Source: Candidatus Krumholzibacteriota bacterium (GTDB taxonomy: Bacteria; Krumholzibacteriota; Krumholzibacteriia; LZORAL124-64-63). From it: DNA of 64,000 bases. Both the position numbers and the translations under genes were made by a program. Each line of letters begins with the position of its first letter. Position 1 is the first letter of the stretch. Positions 50,520 to 59,681 of the stretch are shown piece after piece. The notes under the pieces are model-generated. The model ran no database searches and was not told the DNA's origin. It saw only the letters and a list, made by a program, of their open reading frames with translations. The stretch covers positions 97,669 to 161,668 of the forward strand of contig JAJRZA010000045.1 of NCBI GenBank assembly GCA_024275485.1, given 5' to 3'.

Positions 50520-52969
50520 AAATCAGTCTGGACTGGCTGGGCGACCTGGTCTCCTGGGACGACAGCACCGAAGAGCTTGCGGCCAAATTGACCGCTGCCG
50601 GCTTGAACGTCGAGGGCATCGAAGAATTCAAGGTGAGTTTTCCCGGCGTGGTGATCGCCAAGGTGCTCAAAAAAGAACAGCACCCCGACGCAGACCGATT
50701 GAGCCTTTGCCAGGTCGATGCCGGCACCGGTGAACCGGTCCAGGTTGTCTGTGGCGCCTCCAACGTGAGGGAGGGCCTGACGGTTGTTTTTGCCACCGTC
50801 GGTGCCGTATTGCCGGGCAATTTCAAAATCAAGAGAAGCAAAATTCGAGGTTTGCAGAGTTTTGGGATGATCTGTTCCGAAACGGAACTGGAACTGGGCT
50901 CAGACGGCGACGGCATCATCGAATTGGCCGCGGAATTGCCTGTTGGCACTCCCGCCGACGAATTGTACGGATACAGTGACACCGTTCTGGACATCGAAGT
51001 GACACCCAACCGGCCGGATTGGCTCAGTCATATAGGAGTGGCTCGCGAAGTGGCCGCTATTTATGGCACCAAGGTTTCTTTTCCGCGTACCTGGTCCAGC
51101 CAGCAAACTGGTGAAAGCCTGGGTATGAAGGTTCGCATCCTGGATTATGCCGATTGTCCCAGATATTCCGCTTTCGGAGCCCGGAATGTGAAAGTTGGGC
51201 CGTCGCCCAAGTGGATGCAGAACCGGTTGTTGGCCATTGGCAGCCGTCCCATCAACAACGTGGTGGACATCACCAACTACGTGATGTTTGAGACCGGGCA
51301 GCCCATGCACGCCTTTGACCAGTCAAAACTGTCGGACACCACCATAACCATCAAGAAAGCTGAAAAGGGTGTCAAAGTGGTGACCCTGGACGGGATGGAG
51401 CGTGAACTGGCAGAAGGTACCCTTCTGGTTTGCGATGGCCAAGGGCCTGTGGCTCTTGCTGGAGTGATGGGATTGGCCAACAGCGAGGTGGAGCAAGGCA
51501 CCGAGAATATTCTTCTGGAAAGTGCCTTCTTCGACAGTCTGCTGGTGCGCAAGGCGAGCCGCGGTCTGGGCCTTGTCAGCGAGAGCAGTTATCGTTTCGA
51601 GCGGGGTGGTGATTGGGAGATGGTGGTCAAGGCTGCTCACCGGGCGCTCTACTTGTTCCAGGAGCATACCGGAGCCCACATTGTGACCGATTGGGCCGAT
51701 CGATTTGACCCGGATCGGAGTCCCCCCAAGGACATCCCCTTGCGGATCTGGCAGGTAAATCGGGTGTTGGGCACCGAGATCTCCACCGATCAGGCGGCCA
51801 CTGCGCTGCAGGCCCTGGGACTCAAAGTTCTACCCCTGGGCAATCCCGCATCCAGCAATTCGAGCGCGGTGAACGTCATGGTGAAGGTGCCGACTTTCCG
51901 GCGTGATCTTTTTCAGGAAATTGACCTGATTGAAGAAATCGCCAGGAGTTACGGCTTCGACAACATGAAAGACGGGGCCGGTTATGCCGGATCCACCGCT
52001 GGTCAGCGCAACACCACGGATATTGCCTTGGCCAAGATCAGAACCTGGTTTGCCGCTTGTGGTTACAACGAAATCGTGACATCCACCTTTATGGCTGCAG
52101 GTGATTTGCAGCGCCTGGAAATGCCCGAAGATGATCTTCGTTTCCAGAGTCTGGCCGTGATGAATTCACACAGCGGAGGAGACCTCAATCTTCGCACTCA
52201 CCTGTTACCTTCGGCCCTGGATGTGATCCGCCGGAACATCAACAGCGGAGCTGCGATTCCTTTGCGTTTGTTCCAAAACAACCGGGTTTATTGGCCGGCC
52301 GGCCGCAAGGCCGAAAAGCCCCTTCAGGCTGATGACCGTTTGCTTCCGGAAGAGCCATCGTTCCTGCAGTTTGCCGTGGCCGGCAACAAGGAAAATGGTT
52401 TGGACGGAGTGCCGGCGGATCTGTTGGAAATCAAGGGTGTGGTGGAAGCATTGTCCTCATATTTGAGGGTTCCTTTGGTTCTAAACGTGGTTGATGCTGA
52501 GCCCTGGCTGGTGCCCGGGCAACAATGGACCATTCACGATGGCGAGGGCAGCAAAGTTGGCAGCGCTGGCCGTGTTACCAGCAAGGTTTTGCAGGCCAAC
52601 GAGATCGATGTTAAGGTGTCCGTGGCTGAGATCAATCTCGACCTGCTGGATCTGGAACCAGCCGAGATGAAATACGAACCTTTTGCCCGTTTTCCCGAGG
52701 TGAAGCGGGATCTGTCCCTGCTAGTGCCAGATGGCACGGTTTACGGCGATTTGGAAAAGGTTGTCCTGGAGTCGGGCGGTGTTCACCTCGAGTCCGTGGA
52801 GCTATTTGATATTTACCGGGGCCAAGGCGTAGCCGAAGCTCACGGAGCCTATGGAATTCGCTTGAAGTTCCGTTCGGCAAAGGGTAACCTAAAAGGCAAG
52901 ACGGTTGACTTCGCCATCAATCAAATCATTGAGGCGCTGGCCAGCCGGTTGAAAATAGAGCACAGGTAA
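50516..52969 (+). CDS. pheT: Phenylalanyl-tRNA synthetase beta chain
   Basis: An 817-residue subunit with all usual parts: EMAP/tRNA-binding domain (about 40-150), B3/B4 editing domain (VTPNRPDWLSHIGVAREVAAIY through the 200s and 300s), B5 domain, class II-like core, and a C-terminal FDX-ACB domain (KYEPFARFPEVKRDLSLLV). The TTG start at 50516 overlaps the pheS stop; KISLDWLGDLV is the canonical N-terminus. Confidence 0.95.
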   Translation: MKISLDWLGDLVSWDDSTEELAAKLTAAGLNVEGIEEFKVSFPGVVIAKVLKKEQHPDADRLSLCQVDAGTGEPVQVVCGASNVREGLTVVFATVGAVLPGNFKIKRSKIRGLQSFGMICSETELELGSDGDGIIELAAELPVGTPADELYGYSDTVLDIEVTPNRPDWLSHIGVAREVAAIYGTKVSFPRTWSSQQTGESLGMKVRILDYADCPRYSAFGARNVKVGPSPKWMQNRLLAIGSRPINNVVDITNYVMFETGQPMHAFDQSKLSDTTITIKKAEKGVKVVTLDGMERELAEGTLLVCDGQGPVALAGVMGLANSEVEQGTENILLESAFFDSLLVRKASRGLGLVSESSYRFERGGDWEMVVKAAHRALYLFQEHTGAHIVTDWADRFDPDRSPPKDIPLRIWQVNRVLGTEISTDQAATALQALGLKVLPLGNPASSNSSAVNVMVKVPTFRRDLFQEIDLIEEIARSYGFDNMKDGAGYAGSTAGQRNTTDIALAKIRTWFAACGYNEIVTSTFMAAGDLQRLEMPEDDLRFQSLAVMNSHSGGDLNLRTHLLPSALDVIRRNINSGAAIPLRLFQNNRVYWPAGRKAEKPLQADDRLLPEEPSFLQFAVAGNKENGLDGVPADLLEIKGVVEALSSYLRVPLVLNVVDAEPWLVPGQQWTIHDGEGSKVGSAGRVTSKVLQANEIDVKVSVAEINLDLLDLEPAEMKYEPFARFPEVKRDLSLLVPDGTVYGDLEKVVLESGGVHLESVELFDIYRGQGVAEAHGAYGIRLKFRSAKGNLKGKTVDFAINQIIEALASRLKIEHR

Positions 52970-52996
52970 CCGGGATCAAGGAAGAGAGCGGGACCA

Positions 52997-53266
52997 ATGG
53001 AAAGCAATTTGAATATTCTGGAGACGAAAGTTCTCGGAGCGATCAAACTGATCAAGGAATTGCGCGAAGAGAATGCTGGGCTCAAAGTCCAGCTTGAGGA
53101 GCTCGAAATGCGCAACCTGGAATTCGAGGAAATGAACTCCAAATTAAACCACCAACTCGATGATGTGCAGCAACAAGCTGCCAATGTCGAGGTTTATGAG
53201 GAAAAGAGAAAGGAAATCGAGTCCAAAGTGGGCGGGTTGCTGGATCAACTCGAAGCTTTGGGATAA
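52997..53266 (+). CDS. ZapB-like coiled-coil protein
   Basis: An 89-residue protein that is almost one continuous coiled coil (KVLGAIKLIKELREENAGLK then EELEMRNLEFEEMNSKLNHQ), with heptad leucines throughout and no globular domain. Its position between pheT and zapA, and its size, fit ZapB-type division proteins that bridge ZapA at the Z-ring. Coiled coils are hard to assign by sequence, so the name is provisional. An AAGAGAG precedes the ATG. Confidence 0.6.
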   Translation: MESNLNILETKVLGAIKLIKELREENAGLKVQLEELEMRNLEFEEMNSKLNHQLDDVQQQAANVEVYEEKRKEIESKVGGLLDQLEALG

Positions 53267-53309
53267 TCGGTGCTACCGGGGATGTCCGGTGTGAATTGGA
53301 AAGTGGTCC

Positions 53310-53654
53310 ATGCAGGAACCAAAGAGTGTGACAGTGACCATTTACGGCCAGGCCTACACCTTGAAAGGTGGGGTTGATTCTGACTATGTGCAGGAGGTGG
53401 CCGCGTTTGTGGATGAGCGGATGAAAGAGGTTGCAGACAGTTCCTCTGTGGCTTCCACCGCCAAAGTTGCGATTCTTGCTGCTGTCAATATTGCCGATGA
53501 ACTTTTTCGCGAGCAGCAAAAACGTATCCAGGGAATGGCCACACTCGAAGATAGATCAGTGCAAATTGCTCGGCTTCTAGGTCAGGAAATTGACAAGGAA
53601 GTTGGCACGGACGCTACCAACTTGCAAGAAGGTGATACCCTGCCCGGCCCGTGA
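53310..53654 (+). CDS. zapA: Cell-division protein ZapA
   Basis: A 114-residue FtsZ-bundling protein. The N-terminal VTVTIYGQAYTLKGGVDSDYVQEVAAFVDERM matches the ZapA globular domain, followed by AAVNIADELF and a C-terminal coiled coil. It lies 43 bases after the coiled-coil gene. A probable 6S RNA begins just after its stop, as ssrS does in Enterobacteria. Confidence 0.88.
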   Translation: MQEPKSVTVTIYGQAYTLKGGVDSDYVQEVAAFVDERMKEVADSSSVASTAKVAILAAVNIADELFREQQKRIQGMATLEDRSVQIARLLGQEIDKEVGTDATNLQEGDTLPGP

Positions 53655-53655
53655 T

Positions 53656-53838
53656 GTGTCGTACAAGTGAGCCAACATTTCTGTATTGGGACTCTTGAGT
53701 TCGGCTTTGAAAATCATGCCCCCTTGGGGAAGGTTGGAATTGTCGACCGGGGACCCACTTGGAGCAACACGGTTCAGTTGCTTCACGACTCACACGACCG
53801 GGTGGGTGAACCCCTACCGGAAATCATCTTACCTTTTT
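53656..53838 (+). ncRNA. ssrS: Probable 6S RNA (ssrS)
   Basis: The zapA-rny gap folds as an extended hairpin. The closing stem is GTCGT (53658-53662) with ACGAC (53794-53798) plus GTGAG (53667-53671) with CTCAC (53789-53793), separated by a 4-base bulge. Inside is a small GCAAC/GTTGC hairpin on the 3' side (53764-53781), an upper arm (TCGGC 53701-53705 with GTCGA 53742-53746), and a CCCC/GGGG apical hairpin. A terminator-like hairpin (53797-53820) with five T (53834-53838) follows. The layout and the position after zapA match 6S RNA, which traps sigma-70 RNA polymerase. I cannot run a covariance search, so this remains a candidate. Confidence 0.55.
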
Positions 53839-53868
53839 CAAACCGAATAAACCGGGAAGGAGTGACTC

Positions 53869-55431
53869 ATGTCGATCATTTCGACTTATTGGGATGTCAT
53901 TGCCGCCGCGGTTGTATTTTTTCTGGCTGGATGGCTGCTGTACAAAACCCGTTTTGAGAAGCAGCATGGTCAGGCTCGCCTCATGCACTACCGGATGCTC
54001 GAAGATGCCCAGAGGGAGTCTTCGACCATCATCAAAAGTGCCGAGCTGGAGGCCAAGGAAGAATTTTACCAGGCCCGCCAGCGATTCGAGGATGAAACCG
54101 AGACAACGCGCAAGGAAAGCCGCCGACGCCAGGATGCCCTGGATAAGCGCGAAGAAAATCTCAATCGCAAGGTTACTTTCATAGATTCCAAGGAAAGTCG
54201 TCTGGACGAATTGGATGCCAGTGTCCGTGATCGCCAGAAAATTCTGGATGAGGCCGAAAAGATCGTGGAAATGGCCCTGTCCAGACAAGAGGCCCGGCTG
54301 GAAGAAATAGCCGGGCTTTCTTCCGAACACGCCAAACAAATCATCATGGACAAAATGGTTGGCGCGGCCCGTTTGGCGTCCGCCAAAACCATCAAGCAGG
54401 TTCGTGAGGAGACCGAACGCAACAGCAAGCGGGAAGCCATGAAGATCCTCAGCCTGGCGGTGCAGAGGTATGCTTCCGAGCATGTGGCGGAGAGCTGTGT
54501 ATCGGTGGTGGACCTGCCCAATGATGAAATGAAGGGGCGCATCATCGGTCGTGAAGGCCGCAATATTCGATCTTTTGAATTAGCCACCGGCATCGACTTG
54601 ATTATCGACGATACTCCCGGGGCGGTCATCGTCTCCGGTTTTGATCCCGTGCGGCGTGAAGTGGCCCGGCAAAGCCTGGAGGCCCTGATACGGGACGGCC
54701 GCATTCATCCCGGACGCATCGAAGAAGTGGTTCGCAAAACCACTGAAGAAATGGACATCAAAATCCGTGAAATAGGTGAACAGGCCTGCCTTGATATAGG
54801 TTTGCAGAGTGTGCACCAGGATATGTACTACTACATTGGGCGTCTTAACTATCGTACCAGCTATGGTCAGAATCTGCTCAAACACAGCTCGGAAGTTGCC
54901 GCCGTCTCTTCGGTGATTGCCTCGGAGTTGGGACTTGATCCGCGCTTGGCCAAGCGTTGCGGTTTTCTGCATGATCTCGGCAAGGCGGCTGATCACGAAA
55001 TCGAAGGGCCTCACGCAATCATCGGGGCTCGTCTCTGCAAGAAGTTCGGAGAAAACGACACCGTGATCAATGCGGTGGGTGGTCACCATGAGGACATCGA
55101 GGCGACAACCCCGTACACGTTCCTGGTTTCGGCTGCCGATGCGGTGTCCGCTTCGCGGCCGGGTGCCCGCCGTGAGAGTGTGCAATCCTATGTTGAACGT
55201 TTGGATAATCTTGAACAAATTGCTGATGGTTTCGAGGGTGTGGAAAAATCCTTTGCCATTCAGGCCGGTCGTGAGATCCGGGTCCTGGTGAACCACAAAC
55301 TCGTGACCGATGATGAAGCCGCCGGGTTGGCCGAGGAAGTCAGCCGACGCATCGAAGGTGAACTGGAATACCCTGGTCAAATCAAGGTGATGGTCATTCG
55401 CGAAACCCGCGCTTCATCCATCGCCCACTAG
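53869..55431 (+). CDS. rny: Ribonuclease Y
   Basis: A membrane-anchored endoribonuclease that starts mRNA decay. N-terminal transmembrane helix (about 10-26), long charged coiled coil (about 40-190), KH domain with GRIIGREGRNIRSFE, HD domain with HSSEVAAVSS and the metal site LHDLGKA, and a C-terminal Y-specific region. Length 520 residues, standard. GGGAAGGAG precedes the ATG. Confidence 0.96.
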   Translation: MSIISTYWDVIAAAVVFFLAGWLLYKTRFEKQHGQARLMHYRMLEDAQRESSTIIKSAELEAKEEFYQARQRFEDETETTRKESRRRQDALDKREENLNRKVTFIDSKESRLDELDASVRDRQKILDEAEKIVEMALSRQEARLEEIAGLSSEHAKQIIMDKMVGAARLASAKTIKQVREETERNSKREAMKILSLAVQRYASEHVAESCVSVVDLPNDEMKGRIIGREGRNIRSFELATGIDLIIDDTPGAVIVSGFDPVRREVARQSLEALIRDGRIHPGRIEEVVRKTTEEMDIKIREIGEQACLDIGLQSVHQDMYYYIGRLNYRTSYGQNLLKHSSEVAAVSSVIASELGLDPRLAKRCGFLHDLGKAADHEIEGPHAIIGARLCKKFGENDTVINAVGGHHEDIEATTPYTFLVSAADAVSASRPGARRESVQSYVERLDNLEQIADGFEGVEKSFAIQAGREIRVLVNHKLVTDDEAAGLAEEVSRRIEGELEYPGQIKVMVIRETRASSIAH

Positions 55432-55443
55432 TTGGAGGCTTTC

Positions 55444-56325
55444 TTGGAAACCCTGTTGTTGAAGGGCATACCTGTCCGCGATCAAGTCTTTGCCGAGTTG
55501 AAGGAAAAGGTGGCCAAGGCCCCACGCAAACCGGGCTTGGCTGTGATTCTGGTGGGAGACGATCCCGCTTCGTCCATTTATGTGAAACACAAGGAAAAAG
55601 GTTGTCAAGAGGTGGGGTTTCATCATGAAACCCACCATCTGGCGGCCGATACCAGCGAACAGGATCTGCTGAAGCTCATTGATCGCCTCAACAAGGATCA
55701 GGCCATTGACGGCATTTTGATCCAACTGCCTTTGCCCAAGGGCCTGGATCAGGATAAAATCCAACTGGCGGTGGATCCGGCCAAGGATGTTGATGGGTTT
55801 CATCCCGAAAATCTGGGTCGTTTGGTGTCCGGGTCGCCACGATTTGTCCCCTGCACTCCCAAGGGTATTTTGCGTTTGCTGACCCATTACGGTTTGCCCG
55901 TGGATGGTCTGAATGTGGCGGTAGTTGGGCGCAGTGTCATTGTTGGGCGCCCTTTGACCTTGCTGCTGTCCCTGAAGCGGGCCGATGCCAACGCCACGGT
56001 CACCTTGTGTCATTCAGGCACCAAAAACCTGGCCGAGATCACAGCCAAAGCTGATGTGGTGGTGGCAGCCATTGGTGTGCCCCGGGCTTTGGGACCCGAA
56101 GAAATCGGCGAAGGTGCCATTGTCGTTGATGTGGGAATCAACCGAATTGATGCTCCGGAAAGGCCCAAGGGGACCAGGCTGGTGGGGGATGTCGATTTTC
56201 AGGCTTTGAAAGGGCGGGTTTCGGCCATGACTCCGGTGCCGGGTGGCGTTGGCCCCATGACCATTGCCATGTTGTTGGAAAACACCTGGGAAGCCATGGC
56301 TCACAAGGAGAACCTGGATGGATAA
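55444..56325 (+). CDS. folD: Methylenetetrahydrofolate dehydrogenase/cyclohydrolase FolD
   Basis: Interconverts one-carbon folates (5,10-methylene to 10-formyl-THF). Catalytic Tyr/Lys in YVKHKEKGC, QLPLPKGLD, DVDGFHPENLGRL, cofactor motif GRSVIVGRPL and the C-terminal TPVPGGVGPMTIAML are present. TTG 55444 is chosen because GGAGG (55434-55438) is 5 bases upstream; an earlier TTG at 55432 precedes that site. Length 293 residues. Its end overlaps ispA. Confidence 0.94.
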   Translation: METLLLKGIPVRDQVFAELKEKVAKAPRKPGLAVILVGDDPASSIYVKHKEKGCQEVGFHHETHHLAADTSEQDLLKLIDRLNKDQAIDGILIQLPLPKGLDQDKIQLAVDPAKDVDGFHPENLGRLVSGSPRFVPCTPKGILRLLTHYGLPVDGLNVAVVGRSVIVGRPLTLLLSLKRADANATVTLCHSGTKNLAEITAKADVVVAAIGVPRALGPEEIGEGAIVVDVGINRIDAPERPKGTRLVGDVDFQALKGRVSAMTPVPGGVGPMTIAMLLENTWEAMAHKENLDG

Positions 56326-57229
56326 TCGGGAGCTTCATGTGGAGTTGGCCCGGGAGCGTAAGGTGGTGGAGAAAGCCCTAGCCAGAATCCTCAGGAGTCA
56401 AAAGGGAATCCCGACCCGTTTGAAAGACGCCATGATGCACAGCCTGCTCGGTGGCGGCAAACGGCTGCGACCCATTCTGCTTCTATGGACCTACGACGCT
56501 TATTGTGGTGGCCGACGCAAACCTGCCGTCAGTCGTGAAATGGCTTTGGTAGCTGCTTGCGCCCTGGAAATGCTCCATACTTATTCTTTGATTCACGATG
56601 ACCTGCCCGCTATGGACGATGATATCCTGCGCAGGGGCCGTCCCACCTGTCACGTGCAGTTCGATGAAGCCACTGCAATTCTGGCTGGAGACGGTTTGCA
56701 GGCTTTGGCGTTCACTCTCCTGGCTCGCAGCGGTGGCTCGCTGGTCGGGGAACTGGTTCAAGTATTGGGAAAGGCAGTAGGGCCGGCAGGAATGGTTGGT
56801 GGACAGCAGGATGATCTCGACGCCGAAAAACAAGAAGTTGACGCCGGTCTGGTGCGGCGGATCCATTTGGGAAAAACGGCTGCCCTTTTGGCAGCTTCCC
56901 TTGAGGCGGGAGCCCTTTTGGCCAAGGCTCCGCCAGAAGCTCGACAGGGCATCCACCGCGCGGGCTTGAACCTAGGATTGGCATTCCAGGGCGCGGACGA
57001 CGTTTTGGATGTTACGGCGACCAGTGGACAGCTTGGCAAAAGTGCCGGAAAGGACCAGGCCGCCGGCAAGGCCACCTGGGTCAGGGTTGATGGTTTGGCC
57101 AAAGCAAGGGCCCGCACAGAGCGTTACGGTCGCATGGGTTTGAAAAAACTTTCGGGAATCCTGCCCTCTGGAGCTGCATCTCAACGTTTGCAAGCGGCCT
57201 GTTCACTCATGTGGAACCGTGATCGGTGA
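56318..57229 (+). CDS. ispA: Polyprenyl (farnesyl/geranylgeranyl) diphosphate synthase
   Basis: Chain-elongating isoprenoid synthase, 303 residues. The first Asp-rich motif is in IHDDLPAMDDD and the second in FQGADDVLDV, with LLGGGKRLRP near the N-terminus. The ATG starts 8 bases before the folD stop, with AAGGAG 7 bases upstream. The dxs gene downstream supports an isoprenoid role. Product chain length is not certain from sequence. Confidence 0.9.
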   Translation: MDNRELHVELARERKVVEKALARILRSQKGIPTRLKDAMMHSLLGGGKRLRPILLLWTYDAYCGGRRKPAVSREMALVAACALEMLHTYSLIHDDLPAMDDDILRRGRPTCHVQFDEATAILAGDGLQALAFTLLARSGGSLVGELVQVLGKAVGPAGMVGGQQDDLDAEKQEVDAGLVRRIHLGKTAALLAASLEAGALLAKAPPEARQGIHRAGLNLGLAFQGADDVLDVTATSGQLGKSAGKDQAAGKATWVRVDGLAKARARTERYGRMGLKKLSGILPSGAASQRLQAACSLMWNRDR

Positions 57230-57230
57230 T

Positions 57231-57686
57231 ATGATGACCTCACTTCAGGATTGGCCTGCATGGACGGTGATTTTAGGGTGTGCGACAGGAACCCAATTGT
57301 TCAAGACCTTCTTGTACTCTCTTACTCAACGGAGACTTGCCGTTGGCGTTTTGGGACAGAATTACGGAGTGCCAAGCCTGACCTCTTCGGTGCTGACCTG
57401 TTTGCTGGTTTTGGCGGTGATGCGTCAAGGGTGGCATTCATCCCAAGCCGGTTTTGCCCTGGTTTTTGCTGTCATTGCGGTGCACGATACCATCAAATTG
57501 CGGATGGCCACCAGCAGACAGCGACGAGTGGTCTTTCGTCTGGTGGAGAGTCTTGAGCATGCCGGGCCTTTTCATTTGCGCGTTGCCGATTATCTTGATC
57601 CCCGGACTCACCATCCGGCCCATGTCGCCGCCGGTGTTCTGTTCGGCGCGCTCTTCGCTCTGGCGTTTGGCCTGACTTCAGGTTAG
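57231..57686 (+). CDS. Divergent PAP2/DUF212 family membrane protein
   Basis: A 151-residue membrane protein with about four hydrophobic helices. The DUF212 pattern is visible: QLFKTFLYSL, GVPSLTSSVLT (normally GMPSSHSA, so the catalytic-like Ser-His is changed here), AVHDTIKLR, and the terminal HHPAHVAAGVLFGALFALAFG. The family is related to acid phosphatases acting on lipid phosphates. Placed between ispA and dxs, it could act on a prenyl phosphate, but that is inference. The start is uncertain among GTG 57219, ATG 57231 and ATG 57234. Confidence 0.75.
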   Translation: MMTSLQDWPAWTVILGCATGTQLFKTFLYSLTQRRLAVGVLGQNYGVPSLTSSVLTCLLVLAVMRQGWHSSQAGFALVFAVIAVHDTIKLRMATSRQRRVVFRLVESLEHAGPFHLRVADYLDPRTHHPAHVAAGVLFGALFALAFGLTSG

Positions 57687-57770
57687 GGTTTACTAAAATA
57701 GACTGGTAGACTCCCGTAATAGCCCTTGGGCTTGGGATAAGAGCCTTGGGGCCCGGGAAAGGATTGAGGA

Positions 57771-59681
57771 ATGGATCCCCTTCTGCCTGGCATCAACAGC
57801 CCGGAAGATTTGCGTCAATTGAGTGAAGACAAGTTGTCACAGGTCTGTGCCGAATTGCGCGACATGATTATCTCCACTGTCTCGCACACCGGGGGCCACC
57901 TCGGAGCCAGTTTGGGTGTTGTGGAACTGACCGTGGCGCTGCACAGGGTTTTTCATACTCCCGAGGACAAAATAATCTGGGATGTTGGACACCAGGCTTA
58001 TGGCCACAAGCTTCTGACCGGCCGGCAGGATGATTTTGGTACCTTGCGCTCCCGATCAGGAATTTCCGGTTTTCCCAAACAGTCCGAAAGTGAGCACGAT
58101 CATTTTGGTGTGGGCCATGCCAGTACCTCCATCAGTGCAGCGGTGGGGTTTGCCGCTGCCCGTGATGTCCGTCGGGAAGACCACTCGGTCATTGCCGTGA
58201 TTGGCGATGGAGCCCTGACCGGAGGGCTGTCCTACGAAGGCATGAACAACGCCGGACAGCTGAACACCGACATGATTGTCGTGCTCAACGACAACAAGAT
58301 GAGCATTTCCCCCAACGTGGGGGCCATCTCCAAATACCTCACCCGCATCACCAGTGGTAAGCATTACAACCGGTTGGAATCGGATCTGTGGGACATGCTT
58401 GGCAAGGTTCCCCACGGCAGCAAAGCCCAGATCATGGCTGGGCGCATCAAAGAGAGTCTCAAACAATTGATTGTTCCCAATATTCTGTTCGAAGAATTGG
58501 GGTTCAAGTATTTCGGACCTCTAGATGGCCACGACTTGCCTTTGATCACCAAAACCCTGCAGGCTGTCAAGCAGCTGAAAGGTCCCATCCTCATCCATGT
58601 GATCACCAAAAAAGGCAAAGGTTACCGTTTCGCCGAAGAGGATGGGGCGCGCTATCACGGCGTGGGTAAATTCGACAAGGCAGAAGGCATCAAGGTTGTA
58701 TCGTCGGGCAAGCCTTCCTACACAGGTGTGTTTGGCGATACTTTGCATCAAATGGCGGCAGCCGATCCCCGCATTCACGCCATCACCGCCGCGATGCCCA
58801 CGGGCACGGGCCTGAGTCGATTGAAGGACAGCTTTCCCACCCGATTCCATGATGTCGGCATAGCCGAAGGTCATGCGATTACTTTTGCGGCGGGTTTGGC
58901 CAGCGCGGGGCAGCGTCCCGTGGTTGCCGTCTATTCGACTTTTTTGCAGCGGGCCGTGGACATGGTCATTCACGACGTTGCCTTGCAAAAACTTCCCGTC
59001 GTGTTCGCCATTGATCGCGCCGGAGTGGTGGGTGAAGATGGGCCGACACACCACGGTGTCTTCGATTTCACTTTCTTGCGTATGATCCCCAATATGGTCG
59101 TTATGGCTCCAAGGGATGAGGACCAGTTGAGGCATATGCTGGCCACTGGCCTGGCTCGAGTCGATGGGCCCAGCTCTTTGCGGTACCCCCGCGGCAATGG
59201 TCTGGGTGTGCCCATGGAAGGCGATCCAACTCCTCTGCAGATCGGAAAATCCGAAACCCTGGCGACCGGAGATGATGTGGCGATTCTTGCGGTGGGCTCC
59301 ATGGTCTGTCCAGCTCTCGAAGCAGCCCGCCATTTGGTTGAGGAAGGAGTCGGCGCCGAAGTGGTGGACATGCGATTCATCAAACCCCTGGACGAGATTT
59401 TGCTGGCTGATATCTGGTCCCGATTCAAACGAGTGGTCACCGTGGAAGAGAACGCTCTCACGGGTGGTTTTGGGGCTGCTGTTCTGGAATGGTCGGCCGC
59501 TCATTACGATTCTCCCGGACCCCGCATTCTGACCCTGGGTATCGCCGACCAATTCCAGGAACACGCTTCTCGTGACCAACTCCTGGAAACCATGGGTTTG
59601 ACCGGCGACGGAATCAGCAAAAATATTCAAACTGTTTTCTCTCTTGGCCAGGGTGGATCTCAGACCCAGAGCGCCTCATGA
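57771..59681 (+). CDS. dxs: 1-Deoxy-D-xylulose-5-phosphate synthase
   Basis: The first step of the MEP isoprenoid pathway; a thiamine-diphosphate enzyme of 636 residues. Markers: HTGGHLGASLGVVELTVALH, DVGHQAYGHK, thiamine-binding GDGALTGG with NDNKMSIS, and HDVGIAEGHAITFAAGLA and DRAGVVGEDGPTHHG in the second half, with a C-terminal transketolase domain. It overlaps nadK by four bases. Confidence 0.96.
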   Translation: MDPLLPGINSPEDLRQLSEDKLSQVCAELRDMIISTVSHTGGHLGASLGVVELTVALHRVFHTPEDKIIWDVGHQAYGHKLLTGRQDDFGTLRSRSGISGFPKQSESEHDHFGVGHASTSISAAVGFAAARDVRREDHSVIAVIGDGALTGGLSYEGMNNAGQLNTDMIVVLNDNKMSISPNVGAISKYLTRITSGKHYNRLESDLWDMLGKVPHGSKAQIMAGRIKESLKQLIVPNILFEELGFKYFGPLDGHDLPLITKTLQAVKQLKGPILIHVITKKGKGYRFAEEDGARYHGVGKFDKAEGIKVVSSGKPSYTGVFGDTLHQMAAADPRIHAITAAMPTGTGLSRLKDSFPTRFHDVGIAEGHAITFAAGLASAGQRPVVAVYSTFLQRAVDMVIHDVALQKLPVVFAIDRAGVVGEDGPTHHGVFDFTFLRMIPNMVVMAPRDEDQLRHMLATGLARVDGPSSLRYPRGNGLGVPMEGDPTPLQIGKSETLATGDDVAILAVGSMVCPALEAARHLVEEGVGAEVVDMRFIKPLDEILLADIWSRFKRVVTVEENALTGGFGAAVLEWSAAHYDSPGPRILTLGIADQFQEHASRDQLLETMGLTGDGISKNIQTVFSLGQGGSQTQSAS

